Shown here in pieces: positions 40,331 to 50,412 of a DNA stretch of 64,000 nucleotides. Position 1 is the first letter of the stretch; every line of letters begins with the position of its first letter. The notes under the pieces are model-generated. The model saw nothing but the letters and a program-made list of their open reading frames with translations, searched no databases and was not told the DNA's origin. Source of the stretch: Streptomyces sp. ISL-98 (GTDB lineage: Bacteria; Actinomycetota; Actinomycetes; Streptomycetales; Streptomycetaceae); contig NZ_JAGGPB010000025.1 of NCBI RefSeq assembly GCF_018614055.1, forward strand, positions 186,001 to 250,000. The letters are read 5' to 3'. Made by a program: the position numbers and the translations under genes.

Positions 40331-43300
40331 TCAGTCGCCCCCCGTCGGACCGGCGACGAGCGCCCCGAGAGCTGTGTCCGGATCCGGGTGGTCGCGCAGG
40401 GCCGCCAGCTCGCCGGGCCATGGCTCCCGCCAGGAGGCGGAGCGCCCGGCCGCCGACACCAGGGCCAGCGCGAGCAGTCCTGCGGGCGCCGATCCACGGG
40501 CCCGCAGCAGGCGCACGGCATCGAGCACCGCCGCCGCGCAGTCGGGACGACCGGGGCGGCCGACGTCGATGTACAGGCCGTCGTCGAGCGCCAGCCTGTC
40601 GGGGCGTGCCTCGACCAGACCCAGCAGCCGCTCCCAGAGTTCGAGCGCCGGGTCCCCTGCCCGTGCGGCGTCGAGTGCCGCTTCCTGGGCGAGACGGGCC
40701 GCCTGACGCGACAGGCCCGCCCCTTCGAGGGCGTCGAGCAGGACGTCGACAACAGCCCGCGAAGCGCCGTGACTGTACTGGCCGGCGATGACGTCGGCAC
40801 AGCCGTCGAGGCGGCGCAGCACGTCGACCCTGCTGTCCGGTTCGTCGGAATGCGCCCCGATCCGCAACGGCGCGAAAGCCTCCGTCGTGATGGCCGACGT
40901 GTTCTCTCCCGACGGCAGGGCGACGAGCTGCGCTACGGCCGCGTGCCACACCGGCCGGGTCCTGGTCAGGTCGGCGGCGGTCTGTGCCAGGACACGGGCG
41001 GCCTCCTCGGACGCATCGTCGGTGAGGTGGGCGTGCAGGGCGCGGCAGGCGGCGATCGCGGTGCTGTCGTCGCCGCCCTGTACGAGGCCGAGGAGGAAGG
41101 CGTTGTACGCGGCACGGGCCGCGCGCGGTACAGCGGTGGGGCGTATACCGACGACAGCCTCTCTTACGGCCTGTTCCCGCACTCCTTCGGACAGCCGGTG
41201 CGCGATGTCGTCGCGGTCGATGCCGCGCAGCAGGAGCGGCGCGATGACGGCCCGTACGTCCCGGTGCTGGCCCGGCTCGTCCCATGCGGCGAGCAGCGCG
41301 CTCAGGGCGGCTGTTCCGGTGAGGATGCCCAGCGCCCTGGCTGCCTCCTTGCGGGTGCCGACCGGGTTGGCCGGGTTCCGCAGAAGGGGCGCCAGCAGTG
41401 TGATCGCCCGGCTGTCCGGTACGTCGTCCAGCAGGCGGCGTACGGCGGACATCGCCGCACGCCCGCGCACGCCTCCGGTGCCGGCGTGCCTGAGCAGTGT
41501 TTCCAGCAGTTCTGCTGTGACGGGCCTGGTCCCGCCCAGTGCGCCGATCGCGGCCGCCGCCACAGGCTGGGGCGCGGCCGAGACCAGGGCCGTGAGGTGT
41601 GCCGGGGTGTTCAGGAGTGCGGCCGCGTCGGTCCTTTCGCGCAAGGGGGCGTGCTCGTCGGACGCCACAGTCACGAGGTACGCCGCCCATTCGCGCCGCT
41701 GGTACGCGAGCCAGCGGCCGGTGTCGGCCGGGCGTAGCCGGGGTGCCCAGGGCGTGCCCCGTGGCCGGATGCGGCCGCGCAGACCGTCCCGTACGGCGGC
41801 TTCGAGTACGTCGTCGAGCAGGTCGGTACGGCGGGTGGTGAGCGTGCGCAGCACTTCGGGTACGGCGGCGAAGGACGGGTCGAGGCGCACCAGCTCCGCG
41901 CAGCGGGCCTCTCGGGTGGCGGCGGGAGCAATCCAGACGGCCGCCGCACGGGCGGCGATTTCGGGGTCCTCGTGCTCCTCCGCGGTGCGCCGCATCAGGG
42001 CTTCCAGGGTGGGGAGTTCCGCCAGGTGGGGTGCCAGGAGTTCGGCGAGTGATGTGAGGGTTTCGGCGTGCGCCCCTGATTCGGCCACCGTGCCGGAGCA
42101 GACGGCACGCGCCGTAGGTGCGTCCAGGCGCAGCGGGTTACGCGGGCCCCTGCGCCGGGGGTCGGCGAGAACCTGGCACAGCAACCGGGCGGCGAACGCG
42201 GCCCGTTCGGTGTTTCCTCGCGCCGCAGCGCTCTCGGTGGTGCGGCGCAGCCACCTTTCCGCGCAGGCAAGGGTGGCTGCGGTGGAGTCACGCGACTGGA
42301 CCGTGGTCAGAGCGGCGTCGCGAAGCACACGTTCCTCGACCGCCGCGAGCAGCCGGGCGGGTGCGGCGGCCAGCTGCGCGAGGGCGAACCGGCGTACGTC
42401 GTTCTGGTCGTGCCAGGCGCGTTCGCAGGAGGCTGCGATCCGTGCGTACTCCTGGGGATCACCGTTCAGTTCGGCGCTGGCGAGCAGCGCGGGCCAGGCG
42501 GCGAGCCGGAGGTGCATGCGATGGTCCGACGTCTGGGCGCGCAGGACCGGTTCCGCGACATCGAGCGGCAGTCCGGCGAACCGCCTGAGCGTCCTGCTCC
42601 TGCCTGCCGAGCGCTTGAGCCAGGGTGCGAGGAAGGCGGACCTGTCGTCGGGTTCGAGGGCGGCGATGGCGGACAGGGAGGCGCGGCGCCCGAAGTCTCC
42701 TCCGATGCGTTCCCGGACGACCCGGCACCGTTCGGCGGGCGGCAGGAGCCGGAGCAGTGAGTCGGGGGCGACCTTGCCCTGGCCCGTGCCGATGCGCCTG
42801 GGCGCGTCGGCCGGGCACCGGGTCGCGAGCTCCACCAGGTCGTCGGGCGGCAGGTCCAGGGCAGCGCGCTTGACCGACGGAGGCAGCGGGCCCGCCTGGA
42901 TCGTCAGTACGGGCTCTGTGCCGTCGTGTTCTGTGCCGTAGTGCGTCGGGGCCGCCCGCAGGATCTCCAGCACGGCGGAGGGGGTACGGAGGAGGGCTAC
43001 AGCTGCCCGTTTTCCGATGAGTGAGGGTGCTCCGCGGAGCATCAGCAGGCCGGCTTCTGTGTCGCGTTCGGCGACTGCTGTGGCGATGATCCGGTGCGCT
43101 CGTGCGTAGCTGTGGCGTTCGTGGCTCCTGCGGGCCGCGTACTCGTCGGTGAGGTGCCTGGCGACGGCTACAGGGGCGGTGCGGGCAAGGGAGTTGAGCA
43201 CTCCCGCTGGTGGTTCGAGGTGTGGGAGCCAGTGTGCTGCCGTCTGTGCGGAACAGGCTGTCAGCAGCCGCGCCGCCTCCTGGCCGCCGTGGCGTTCGTA

Positions 43301-43744
43301 CACCTGCTGGATGAGGGAGTCGGCGAGCGCCGTACGGCGGGCGGTCTTCAGCACGCGGTACGTCTCGTGGCGTACGGCGCGTGTGTCGTGCAGCGCGAGT
43401 GCGGCGAGGGCCTGTTCGTGGAGCGGCAGGCGGAGGGCGGCGGAGAGTGCGCGGCGGCGCAGGAGGGGATCGGCGAGTGCCCGGGAGACGGTGTCGATGT
43501 CGCGGCGCACGACGGCGAGAAAGAGCGCGGTGTGGCGCTCGTCGGGGTCCCCCGCATCGAGCGCGGCGTGCAGAGCGGCGTAGGCGTCAGGGGCCAGTGC
43601 GCGGCCGTACCGGGCGAGAGCGCCCATGCGGGCGGGGAAGGGCAGGGAGTCGAAGTGGGCCCTCAGCCATGCGGAAGTCAGAGGCTGGGATTGGGGCTCA
43701 GCCTGGGGCTGAGGCTGGGCGTGCGGGGCATCGTATGTGGCCAT
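40331..43744 (-). CDS. Very large HEAT-repeat-type protein
   Basis: A 1137-residue all-helical soluble protein with no signal or membrane segment. Arg/Leu/Ala-rich helix pairs repeat across the whole length (for example ALADPLLRRRALSAALRLPL, AAAAIGALGGTRPVTAELLE and NPVGTRKEAARALGILTGTA), the pattern of HEAT or PBS-type alpha-solenoids. The repeats seem most regular between residues 650 and 850. Nothing catalytic is visible. Solenoids of this size are interaction scaffolds. Single gene, starting at ATG 43744. Proteins of this type recur in Streptomyces, but the partner is unknown. Confidence 0.75.
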   Translation of the reverse strand: MATYDAPHAQPQPQAEPQSQPLTSAWLRAHFDSLPFPARMGALARYGRALAPDAYAALHAALDAGDPDERHTALFLAVVRRDIDTVSRALADPLLRRRALSAALRLPLHEQALAALALHDTRAVRHETYRVLKTARRTALADSLIQQVYERHGGQEAARLLTACSAQTAAHWLPHLEPPAGVLNSLARTAPVAVARHLTDEYAARRSHERHSYARAHRIIATAVAERDTEAGLLMLRGAPSLIGKRAAVALLRTPSAVLEILRAAPTHYGTEHDGTEPVLTIQAGPLPPSVKRAALDLPPDDLVELATRCPADAPRRIGTGQGKVAPDSLLRLLPPAERCRVVRERIGGDFGRRASLSAIAALEPDDRSAFLAPWLKRSAGRSRTLRRFAGLPLDVAEPVLRAQTSDHRMHLRLAAWPALLASAELNGDPQEYARIAASCERAWHDQNDVRRFALAQLAAAPARLLAAVEERVLRDAALTTVQSRDSTAATLACAERWLRRTTESAAARGNTERAAFAARLLCQVLADPRRRGPRNPLRLDAPTARAVCSGTVAESGAHAETLTSLAELLAPHLAELPTLEALMRRTAEEHEDPEIAARAAAVWIAPAATREARCAELVRLDPSFAAVPEVLRTLTTRRTDLLDDVLEAAVRDGLRGRIRPRGTPWAPRLRPADTGRWLAYQRREWAAYLVTVASDEHAPLRERTDAAALLNTPAHLTALVSAAPQPVAAAAIGALGGTRPVTAELLETLLRHAGTGGVRGRAAMSAVRRLLDDVPDSRAITLLAPLLRNPANPVGTRKEAARALGILTGTAALSALLAAWDEPGQHRDVRAVIAPLLLRGIDRDDIAHRLSEGVREQAVREAVVGIRPTAVPRAARAAYNAFLLGLVQGGDDSTAIAACRALHAHLTDDASEEAARVLAQTAADLTRTRPVWHAAVAQLVALPSGENTSAITTEAFAPLRIGAHSDEPDSRVDVLRRLDGCADVIAGQYSHGASRAVVDVLLDALEGAGLSRQAARLAQEAALDAARAGDPALELWERLLGLVEARPDRLALDDGLYIDVGRPGRPDCAAAVLDAVRLLRARGSAPAGLLALALVSAAGRSASWREPWPGELAALRDHPDPDTALGALVAGPTGGD

Positions 43745-43980
43745 CAGCGATCACCGAAGGATCGTGAGGCCCCCTTTCCGGTCTTCATGCGGTCATGATC
43801 ACAGCGAACTGATCAGCGGGCAAGCGGTTTTCGTGGTCCGCCCCCATGCCTCGGTGCGACACCGTGTGGGCCGGGCCCATGGCCGCAGCTGGATGAGCGA
43901 CAGCACGATGTGGCGACTGCGCCCCGTCTCGCCACCAACGCCCTGCACCGTCCCCACTGCCGTGAATCCGGAGGCCGCCC

Positions 43981-45372
43981 ATGCGCCAGTCCCTGTCCCG
44001 AGGCGTTCCGCTCGTCGCCGCGCTTCTGATGGGCCTGAGTACGATGCCGACCGCGGTCGGCTCCGCCGACGCCGCCGCACCCGGTGCCCGTCCCGGTTCT
44101 GCCTGCGCCCCGCACGACCGTCCGACGGTTCCAGGCGCGGAGCACCAACAGACGGCCTGCCTACCCGACTTGACCACCGCGGGGCTCGCCGGCACGGCAT
44201 ACACCGACACCGCCGACCAGGCGGGCCTGTCCGCGAAGGGCACGAAGAACCCGTCCGGTGTGCCCGGCCTCCAGATCGACGGCTACTTCCCGGACACTTC
44301 ACGCTCCAATGCCACCCACGGGTGGCGGCACGACGCCCAGTTCGTCATCCGGCTGCCGGAGCGCTGGAACGATGGTCTGGTGGTCACCGGCGCACCGGGC
44401 ACCCGCAAGCAGTACGCGACCGACGCCCTCATCTCCGACCAGATACTGGCCCTCGGTTATGCGTACGCGGCCACCGACAAGGGAAACAGCGGTCCCGACT
44501 TCTTCATGGACGGCAAGCGGCCCGGCGATGCGGTGGCGGAGTGGAACCGGCGGACCACGGAGCTGACGCGCGCGGCACGGAAGGCCGTCGCGCAGCGGTA
44601 CGGGCACGCGCCCCGGCGTACGTACATGACGGGCATCTCCAACGGCGGCTATCTGACCCGCTGGCAGCTGGAGAACCACCCCGAGCTCTATGACGGAGGG
44701 GTCGACTGGGAGGGCGCCCTGTGGACGGCCGACGGCGGCGGGCTGCTGGGCTCCCTGCCGGTCACCGTGGCGCGCGCTCTGGGGCGGGCGACGGACGAGG
44801 ACCTCCTGAAGGCCGGTTTCGCGCCCGGTTCCCAGTTCCTGTGGCCCTACCACGAGAAGGCGTACTGGGGAGTGACCCAGAAGATCTACCGCGCCGAATT
44901 CGACCCGTCGTACGATCCGGACTGCCCCGGCTCTTCGGCAGGTTCGACGGCGCCGGAGATCCTTGCCCCGTGCGCGTCGGATGCGGACTACGACTACGCC
45001 GCGCGCCCCTCGTCCGTACACCGCGCGGTGCGGCGGGTGGCGCTGACCGGGCGGATCGGCAGGCCGCTGATCACGCTGCACGGCGATCTGGACACGCTGC
45101 TGCCCATCGCCACCGACTCCGACGTGTACGAGCGGATGGTGACCGGACAGGGCCGGTCACGGCTGCACCGCTACTACACCGTCGAGGGCGGCACCCATGT
45201 CGACTCCCTCTACGACACGTTCCCCGAGCTGCTGCGGCCGGTTCTGCCCTGCTACCGCTCGGCGTTCACGGCCCTCGTCTCGTGGGTCGAGGACGGCAGC
45301 GCGCCGCCCGCGGACCGGACGATCGCCAGGCCCACGGGCGGTGACGTGGTCAACTCCTGTGCGCTGAGCTGA
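43981..45372 (+). CDS. Secreted alpha/beta hydrolase (tannase/feruloyl-esterase or oligomer-hydrolase type)
   Basis: A 463-residue secreted enzyme. The signal peptide is RGVPLVAALLMGLSTMPTAV with cleavage near SADAAAP. The nucleophile elbow is YMTGISNGGYLTRWQL (G-x-S-x-G), a possible aspartate lies in LITLHGDLDTLLPI and the histidine in VEGGTHVDSLYDTF, which completes the triad order. The large insertion between elbow and Asp forms a lid. Six cysteines suggest disulfides. Annotated relatives are tannase/feruloyl esterases and 3-hydroxybutyrate-oligomer hydrolases; the true substrate needs assay. Confidence 0.8.
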   Translation: MRQSLSRGVPLVAALLMGLSTMPTAVGSADAAAPGARPGSACAPHDRPTVPGAEHQQTACLPDLTTAGLAGTAYTDTADQAGLSAKGTKNPSGVPGLQIDGYFPDTSRSNATHGWRHDAQFVIRLPERWNDGLVVTGAPGTRKQYATDALISDQILALGYAYAATDKGNSGPDFFMDGKRPGDAVAEWNRRTTELTRAARKAVAQRYGHAPRRTYMTGISNGGYLTRWQLENHPELYDGGVDWEGALWTADGGGLLGSLPVTVARALGRATDEDLLKAGFAPGSQFLWPYHEKAYWGVTQKIYRAEFDPSYDPDCPGSSAGSTAPEILAPCASDADYDYAARPSSVHRAVRRVALTGRIGRPLITLHGDLDTLLPIATDSDVYERMVTGQGRSRLHRYYTVEGGTHVDSLYDTFPELLRPVLPCYRSAFTALVSWVEDGSAPPADRTIARPTGGDVVNSCALS

Positions 45373-45381
45373 GCCGGGAGG

Positions 45382-45924
45382 TCAGACACGCTCCATAGGG
45401 CGGTGCGGCTCGGCCGGCAGGTCGACCGTGATCCGGTCACCGGGCCACACCACTCCGCCTGCCGTGACGATGCTCATGATCCCGGCCTTGCGCACAATGT
45501 TGCCCGCAGTGTCCCGGCCGACGACCTGCTTGAGGAGGCCGTCCTGGAAGGCGTCGATCTGAAGGCAGGGATTGCGCAGGCCGGTGATCTCGACGACCGC
45601 TTCGTCGCCGATGCGCAGCAGGGTGCCGGTGGGCAGCGCCAGCAGGTCGATCCCGCGCGTGGTGATGTTCTCACCGAGCTCGCCGGGCGCGACCTTGAAG
45701 CCCTCCTCCAGCACCTCGTCGAAGAGCTCTTCGTGGATGAGGTGGACCTGTCGCAGGTTCGGCTGGGTGGGGTCCTGGGCAACCCGTGACCGGTGCTTGA
45801 CCGTCACGCCCGCATGCACGTCCCCCTCCACGCCGAGACCGGGCAGCAACGTGATGCTGTCCCGGTTCGGCTTGGTGAAGCTGTACTCGCCGTTACTGCT
45901 GACCGCCGTGACGGTGCCGCTCAG
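45382..45924 (-). CDS. MOSC domain-containing protein with probable CTG start
   Basis: A 180-residue MOSC protein. The family parts are PGLGVEGDVHAGVTVKHRSR, QPNLRQVHLIHEELFDEVLE, LGENITTRGIDLLALPTGT and the key cysteine in ITGLRNPCLQIDAF (Cys near 125). MOSC domains bind the molybdenum cofactor or carry sulfur. Homologues have about 25 residues before PGLGVEGD, matching LSGTVTAVSSNGEYSFTKPN here, but the only start giving them is CTG at 45924. AAGGAG lies eight bases upstream, and the codon overlaps the previous stop as CTGA. The alternative TTG at 45849 would lack a conserved strand. Confidence 0.8.
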   Translation of the reverse strand: MSGTVTAVSSNGEYSFTKPNRDSITLLPGLGVEGDVHAGVTVKHRSRVAQDPTQPNLRQVHLIHEELFDEVLEEGFKVAPGELGENITTRGIDLLALPTGTLLRIGDEAVVEITGLRNPCLQIDAFQDGLLKQVVGRDTAGNIVRKAGIMSIVTAGGVVWPGDRITVDLPAEPHRPMERV

Positions 45925-46109
45925 CGCCCTATCTCCTTACGCGAGATCCTGCTGCGCAGCCTGCGGCGCTGCGAACTGTCCAGCATCAGGTACGCCGCCA
46001 CAGGCACTCCGACCATGACCAGCAGCGCCGGCCAGAACCCGATCAACCAGATCAGGGCGATCCCCACCACCACGCCACCGGCGGCGACGACCTTCGCGTT
46101 GTTCGACAT
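45921..46109 (-). CDS. Small integral membrane protein (62 aa)
   Basis: A 62-residue protein with two hydrophobic helices separated by a short turn (VVAAGGVVVGIALIWLIGFW and LLVMVGVPVAAYLML) and a basic tail ending SRKEIGR. ATG 46109 has AGGAGG upstream. Its stop overlaps the CTG start of the MOSC gene, so the two are translationally coupled. The sequence is of the kind found next to metabolic enzymes as a small membrane anchor; no family is known to me. Confidence 0.7.
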   Translation of the reverse strand: MSNNAKVVAAGGVVVGIALIWLIGFWPALLVMVGVPVAAYLMLDSSQRRRLRSRISRKEIGR

Positions 46110-46205
46110 CTTCTGACGCCTCCTTCGCGGCGACTGCCGCTCCCTGCTCCGACAACGTGCACGCCAGCGCCGCAGTTCCATTGTGCGCCCGTTGTACAGC
46201 AGCGC

Positions 46206-47258
46206 TTATACGGCAGCGCTCGGGGCGGGCCTGAGCGGCTCACCCACCTCGTGCATGTGCGTCAGCGCCTGCCGGTACGAGTCGACCAGGCCGGTCTCCG
46301 CATACGGCATACCCAACGACTGGCAGTGCGCACGCACCAGCGGCTGGACGAGCCGCAGATGCGGGCGCGGCATGCTCGGGAAGAGGTGGTGCTCTATCTG
46401 GTAGTTGAGGCCGCCGAGGAACCAGTCGGTGAGTATCCCGCCGCGCACATTGCGTGACGTCAGGACCTGCCGCTGCAGGTGGCCCCAGCGCTCGCCGTCG
46501 GGGTCCGGCATTTCCATCCCCTTGTGGTTGGGCGCGAAGGCCATGCCGAGGTGGAGACCGAACAGCGCGTGGTGCACCAGTGCGAAGACGATGGCCTTGC
46601 CGACGGACATGGTGGTGAGCAGGAGTGTGGCATATGTCATGAGGTGGGCGATCAGCAGAAAGCCCTCCACCGTGCGCTCGCGCAGCGACTGGCGACGCAG
46701 GTCCTGGAAACCGGAGACCTTCAGGGCGATGCCTTCGAGCAGTAGCATCGGGAAGAACAGGCGTGCCTGGTTGCGGGTGAGCCAGCGGGCGAAGCCCTCG
46801 CGCTGTTCGGCCTGCTTCTGGGTCCAGACGAGTGCGCCGACTCCGACGTCGGGGTCCTTGTCGACGTGGTTGGGGTTGGCGTGGTGGCGTACGTGCTTGT
46901 CGTTCCACCACGCCTGGCTCATGCCGAGCAGCAGATTGCCGTGGATGAGCCCGACGGCCATGCCCAGCCGGCGGTTGCCGGTTATCTGCGCGTGTCCCGC
47001 GTCGTGTCCGACGAAGGCGGTACGGGCCCACAGCACCGCGAGGGGCAGTGCGAGCAGCAGCGTCCACCAGGAGTCCCCGATGAGCACGATGCCGGTGACG
47101 ACAGCGGCCAGGGCGAGCAGATTGGCCGCGATCCCCAGCGCGTACCAGCCGATGCGCCGCTCCAGGAGTCCCTGCTCCCTTACGGTGCGCAGGAGCGGGG
47201 CGAAATCGCTCCCCGAGGTGCCTGTCGTGGGTTCCGCGACAGTGGCGGCCTGGGGCAT
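46206..47258 (-). CDS. Membrane fatty acid (acyl-lipid/acyl-CoA) desaturase
   Basis: A 350-residue integral di-iron desaturase with four main membrane helices. The histidine boxes are FVGHDAGH (85-89), KHVRHHANPN (122-126) and NYQIEHHLFP (287-291), the Gln-type third box of front-end or delta-type desaturases. The actinomycete relatives insert a double bond in long acyl chains, adjusting membrane fluidity. The intergenic region upstream (47259-47463) is shared with the SNF2 gene on the other strand and holds no obvious terminator. Single gene. Confidence 0.9.
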   Translation of the reverse strand: MPQAATVAEPTTGTSGSDFAPLLRTVREQGLLERRIGWYALGIAANLLALAAVVTGIVLIGDSWWTLLLALPLAVLWARTAFVGHDAGHAQITGNRRLGMAVGLIHGNLLLGMSQAWWNDKHVRHHANPNHVDKDPDVGVGALVWTQKQAEQREGFARWLTRNQARLFFPMLLLEGIALKVSGFQDLRRQSLRERTVEGFLLIAHLMTYATLLLTTMSVGKAIVFALVHHALFGLHLGMAFAPNHKGMEMPDPDGERWGHLQRQVLTSRNVRGGILTDWFLGGLNYQIEHHLFPSMPRPHLRLVQPLVRAHCQSLGMPYAETGLVDSYRQALTHMHEVGEPLRPAPSAAV

Positions 47259-47463
47259 AAGGGTCTCCGGTCTGTAGGACCTTGCTCTGACCTCATGAAA
47301 GTACGCAACGAAGACCCTCAAAGACCATGGCGCTGGCACCCGGCTTTCAGTGGGGTAAGCCCCCAGCCGCCAGGGTGGGGCTGGCTACACCTCGCGCGCG
47401 CCGGATGCTGTACCCTCGGCGGCCCGGCACCCACTAGTCAAATTTGAGGAATGCGTCATCGCT

Positions 47464-50412
47464 GTGCACCGACCTCTTGCGGCAACGCCCTCCGAGATCT
47501 CCGAACTCACCCGCTGCCCCGTGGTCTTTCTGCCCGCGGACCCACCCCGTACCGGCAAGGTCGCCTTCTGGCGGTCCGACGGAGGCGAGCCCCCGCCCGT
47601 CCCCCCGTCCGCACCCCGGTCCGAGCCCTTGGCCGCCAACGGATCCGTCGAGGAACTGACCGTGGTCGCGGCCGATGCGACACCGCGGACCGTACGAGCC
47701 GTCGTACTGCCCGTACGGGACGCCCTGCCGGTCCTGACCCGAGCCCGCGCGTCCGCGCACGCCGACCCCGCCGCCGCCTTCTGGGGCGCGGCGGCCCTCG
47801 TCGCGCTCCAACTCGCCGCCCGCGGGCGGCTGCTGCCGGGCCTGACCGCCACCGACCACGATGCCTGGCGGGCCGGACCGCTCACCGCCGACGACCTGGA
47901 ACGGGTACGCGAACTCGCGGCCGCGATGCCGCCCAACGCACACGCCGTACCGCTCGACGCCGACGCCGAGCCCCTGCTGCTGCCCGCACCCGAGCGCCTC
48001 CTCCGCGCCTTCCTCGACGCGGTCGCCGACGGTCTGCCACGCACGCCCGCCGCACCTTCGGCCACCCTGAGCCCCGCCTTCGCCGCGGCCGAGCCGCAGC
48101 GGCTGCCCGAACAGCGGGCCTGGGCCGCGGATGTCGCCGCCGGGCAGGACGCGGGCGTACGAATCTCACTGCGGGTCGAACTGCCGGGCCTGGCGGCGTC
48201 CGGGGCCGGGACGTTCCGTGCCGTCCTCCAGATGCACAGCGTCAGCGACCCGTCCCTGGTGGCGGACGCCGCCGAGGTGTGGGCCGGTGCCGGTCAAGCC
48301 GGTCATGCCAGTCACGCCGGTCAAACCGGTACGGCTTTCGGTCCGCGCGCCCGCATGGACGCGCTGCTCGCCCTGCGCCGGGCCGCCCGCGCCTGGCCGC
48401 CGCTGACCCCGCTGCTGTCGGCCGCCGTACCCGACACGATCGAGCTCGCGGACGAGGACGTCACCGAGCTGCTCGGCGAGGCCGCCCGGGCGCTGGCCGC
48501 CACCGGGGTGCAGGTGCACTGGCCCAAGGAGCTCGCGCGGAAGCTGACGGCGCGCGCGGTCGTCGGCCCGCCCGACGAGGCAGGTGAGAGCAGCGATGCC
48601 AAGGGCCCCGGAAAGACAGCGTCCGACGTGCCGTCGTTCCTGTCGGCCGACGCCCTGCTGGCCTTCAACTGGTCGTTCGCGCTGGGCGGCCGTCAGCTCT
48701 CGCGAGCCGAACTCGACCGGCTCGCCGAGGCCAACAGGCCGGTGGTGCGACTGCGCGACCAGTGGGTCCTCATCGACCCCGAGGAGGCCCGTCGCGCGCG
48801 GGAGCACCAGGACCGCAAGGTCACCCCCATCGAAGCGCTCAGTGCCGCGCTGAGCGGCCGTACAGAAGTGGACGGACAGCGCGTCGACGTACAGGCATCG
48901 GGATGGCTCGCGCAGTTGCGGGACCGTATCGCCGATCCTGAGGGCACGGGGCACCAGACGATTCCACAGCCGACCGCCCTCGCGGCGACGCTGCGCGACT
49001 ACCAGTTGCGCGGGCTCAACTGGCTGCACCACATGACATCCCTCGGGCTCGGCGCCTGCCTCGCCGACGACATGGGGCTCGGCAAGACCATCACGCTCAT
49101 TGCCCTGCATCTGCACCGGCAGACGGACGAGCGGGCCGCAGGACCCACCGTCGTGGTCTGCCCCACGTCGCTCATGGGCAACTGGCAGCGCGAGATCGAA
49201 CGCTTCGCGCCCGGAACGCCCGTACGTCGCTTCCACGGGCCTTCACGCAGTCTGGAGGGCCTGGCCGACGGCGAATTCGTCCTCACGACGTACGGCACGA
49301 TGCGGCTCGACGCCGCGCGGCTGACTGTGCCCGGCGCCTGGGGGATGGTCGTCATCGACGAGGCACAGCACGTCAAAAACCCGTACTCGGCGACCGCCAA
49401 GCAGCTGCGGACCATCGACGCACACGCACGCGTGGCGCTCACCGGAACGCCCGTCGAGAACAACCTCTCCGAGCTGTGGGCGATCCTCGACTGGACGACG
49501 CCCGGCCTGCTCGGCAGGCTCGGCACCTTCCGCAGGACCTACGCGCAGTCGGTCGAGGGCGGAAACGATCCGGCAGCGGCAGAGCGGCTCTCCAGGCTGG
49601 TACGCCCCTTCCTGCTGCGGCGCCGCAAGTCCGATCCCGGCATCGCGCCAGAGCTGCCGCCGAAGACGGAGACCGACCGTGCCGTCTCTCTCACCACGGA
49701 ACAGGCCGGACTGTACGAGGCGGTGGTGCGTGAGACGCTGGCCGCCATCTCCGGGGCCGACGGGTTCACCCGGCGCGGGCTCGTGGTGAAGCTCCTGACC
49801 GCGCTGAAGCAGATCTGCAACCACCCCGCGCAGTATTTGAAAGAGCGCGGTCCAAGGGAAGACCGGCCCAGGATCGCGGGGCGGTCGGGGAAGCTGGAGC
49901 TGCTGGACGAGCTCCTCGACACCATCCTGGCCGAGGACGCGAGCGTGCTGGTCTTTACGCAGTACGTGCAGATGGCACGGCTGCTCGAGCAGCATCTCGG
50001 CGCGCGCGGGGTGAACACCCAGTTCCTGCACGGCGGTACGCCCGTACAGGAGCGCGAGGCCATGGTGCAGCGGTTCCAGGACGGTGAAATCCCGGTCTTC
50101 CTGCTGTCGTTGAAGGCTGCCGGCACCGGTCTCAATCTCACCCGCGCCGCCCATGTCGTGCACTACGACCGCTGGTGGAACCCCGCCGTCGAGGCACAGG
50201 CCACCGACCGGGCGTACCGCATCGGGCAAACCCAGCCGGTGCAGGTGCACCGGCTGATCGCCGAGGGGACGATCGAGGACCGGATCTCCGACATGCTCGC
50301 GCGCAAGCAAGAGCTGGCGGACGCCGTCCTCGGCTCCGGCGAGGCCGCGCTGACCGAACTGACCGACGCCGAACTGGCGGATCTGGTGGAGCTGCGAGGG
50401 GGCACGCGATGA
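47464..50412 (+). CDS. SNF2/Swi2-type DEAD/DEAH-box helicase
   Basis: A 982-residue SNF2-family ATPase. An N-terminal region of about 500 residues (SNF2-associated domain type) precedes the motor. Walker A is CLADDMGLGKTITLIALH (near 535-542), motif II is VVIDEAQHVKNPYSATAKQL (DEAQ), motif III is ALTGTPVENNLSELWAIL, and motifs V/VI are SLKAAGTGLNLTRAAHVVHY and QATDRAYRIGQTQPVQVH. A repetitive insert rich in GHA/GQT lies around residues 277-292. The start is the GTG at 47464; its ribosome-binding site is weak (GAGGA, thirteen bases away). Coupled to the SWIM gene. Likely chromatin or repair remodelling. Confidence 0.93.
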   Translation: MHRPLAATPSEISELTRCPVVFLPADPPRTGKVAFWRSDGGEPPPVPPSAPRSEPLAANGSVEELTVVAADATPRTVRAVVLPVRDALPVLTRARASAHADPAAAFWGAAALVALQLAARGRLLPGLTATDHDAWRAGPLTADDLERVRELAAAMPPNAHAVPLDADAEPLLLPAPERLLRAFLDAVADGLPRTPAAPSATLSPAFAAAEPQRLPEQRAWAADVAAGQDAGVRISLRVELPGLAASGAGTFRAVLQMHSVSDPSLVADAAEVWAGAGQAGHASHAGQTGTAFGPRARMDALLALRRAARAWPPLTPLLSAAVPDTIELADEDVTELLGEAARALAATGVQVHWPKELARKLTARAVVGPPDEAGESSDAKGPGKTASDVPSFLSADALLAFNWSFALGGRQLSRAELDRLAEANRPVVRLRDQWVLIDPEEARRAREHQDRKVTPIEALSAALSGRTEVDGQRVDVQASGWLAQLRDRIADPEGTGHQTIPQPTALAATLRDYQLRGLNWLHHMTSLGLGACLADDMGLGKTITLIALHLHRQTDERAAGPTVVVCPTSLMGNWQREIERFAPGTPVRRFHGPSRSLEGLADGEFVLTTYGTMRLDAARLTVPGAWGMVVIDEAQHVKNPYSATAKQLRTIDAHARVALTGTPVENNLSELWAILDWTTPGLLGRLGTFRRTYAQSVEGGNDPAAAERLSRLVRPFLLRRRKSDPGIAPELPPKTETDRAVSLTTEQAGLYEAVVRETLAAISGADGFTRRGLVVKLLTALKQICNHPAQYLKERGPREDRPRIAGRSGKLELLDELLDTILAEDASVLVFTQYVQMARLLEQHLGARGVNTQFLHGGTPVQEREAMVQRFQDGEIPVFLLSLKAAGTGLNLTRAAHVVHYDRWWNPAVEAQATDRAYRIGQTQPVQVHRLIAEGTIEDRISDMLARKQELADAVLGSGEAALTELTDAELADLVELRGGTR

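Noticed and set aside
40388-42941. Several long frames opposite the HEAT-repeat gene
   Set aside because: The HEAT gene explains the whole stretch with regular helix pairs; the opposite frames are Arg/Ser-rich without features.
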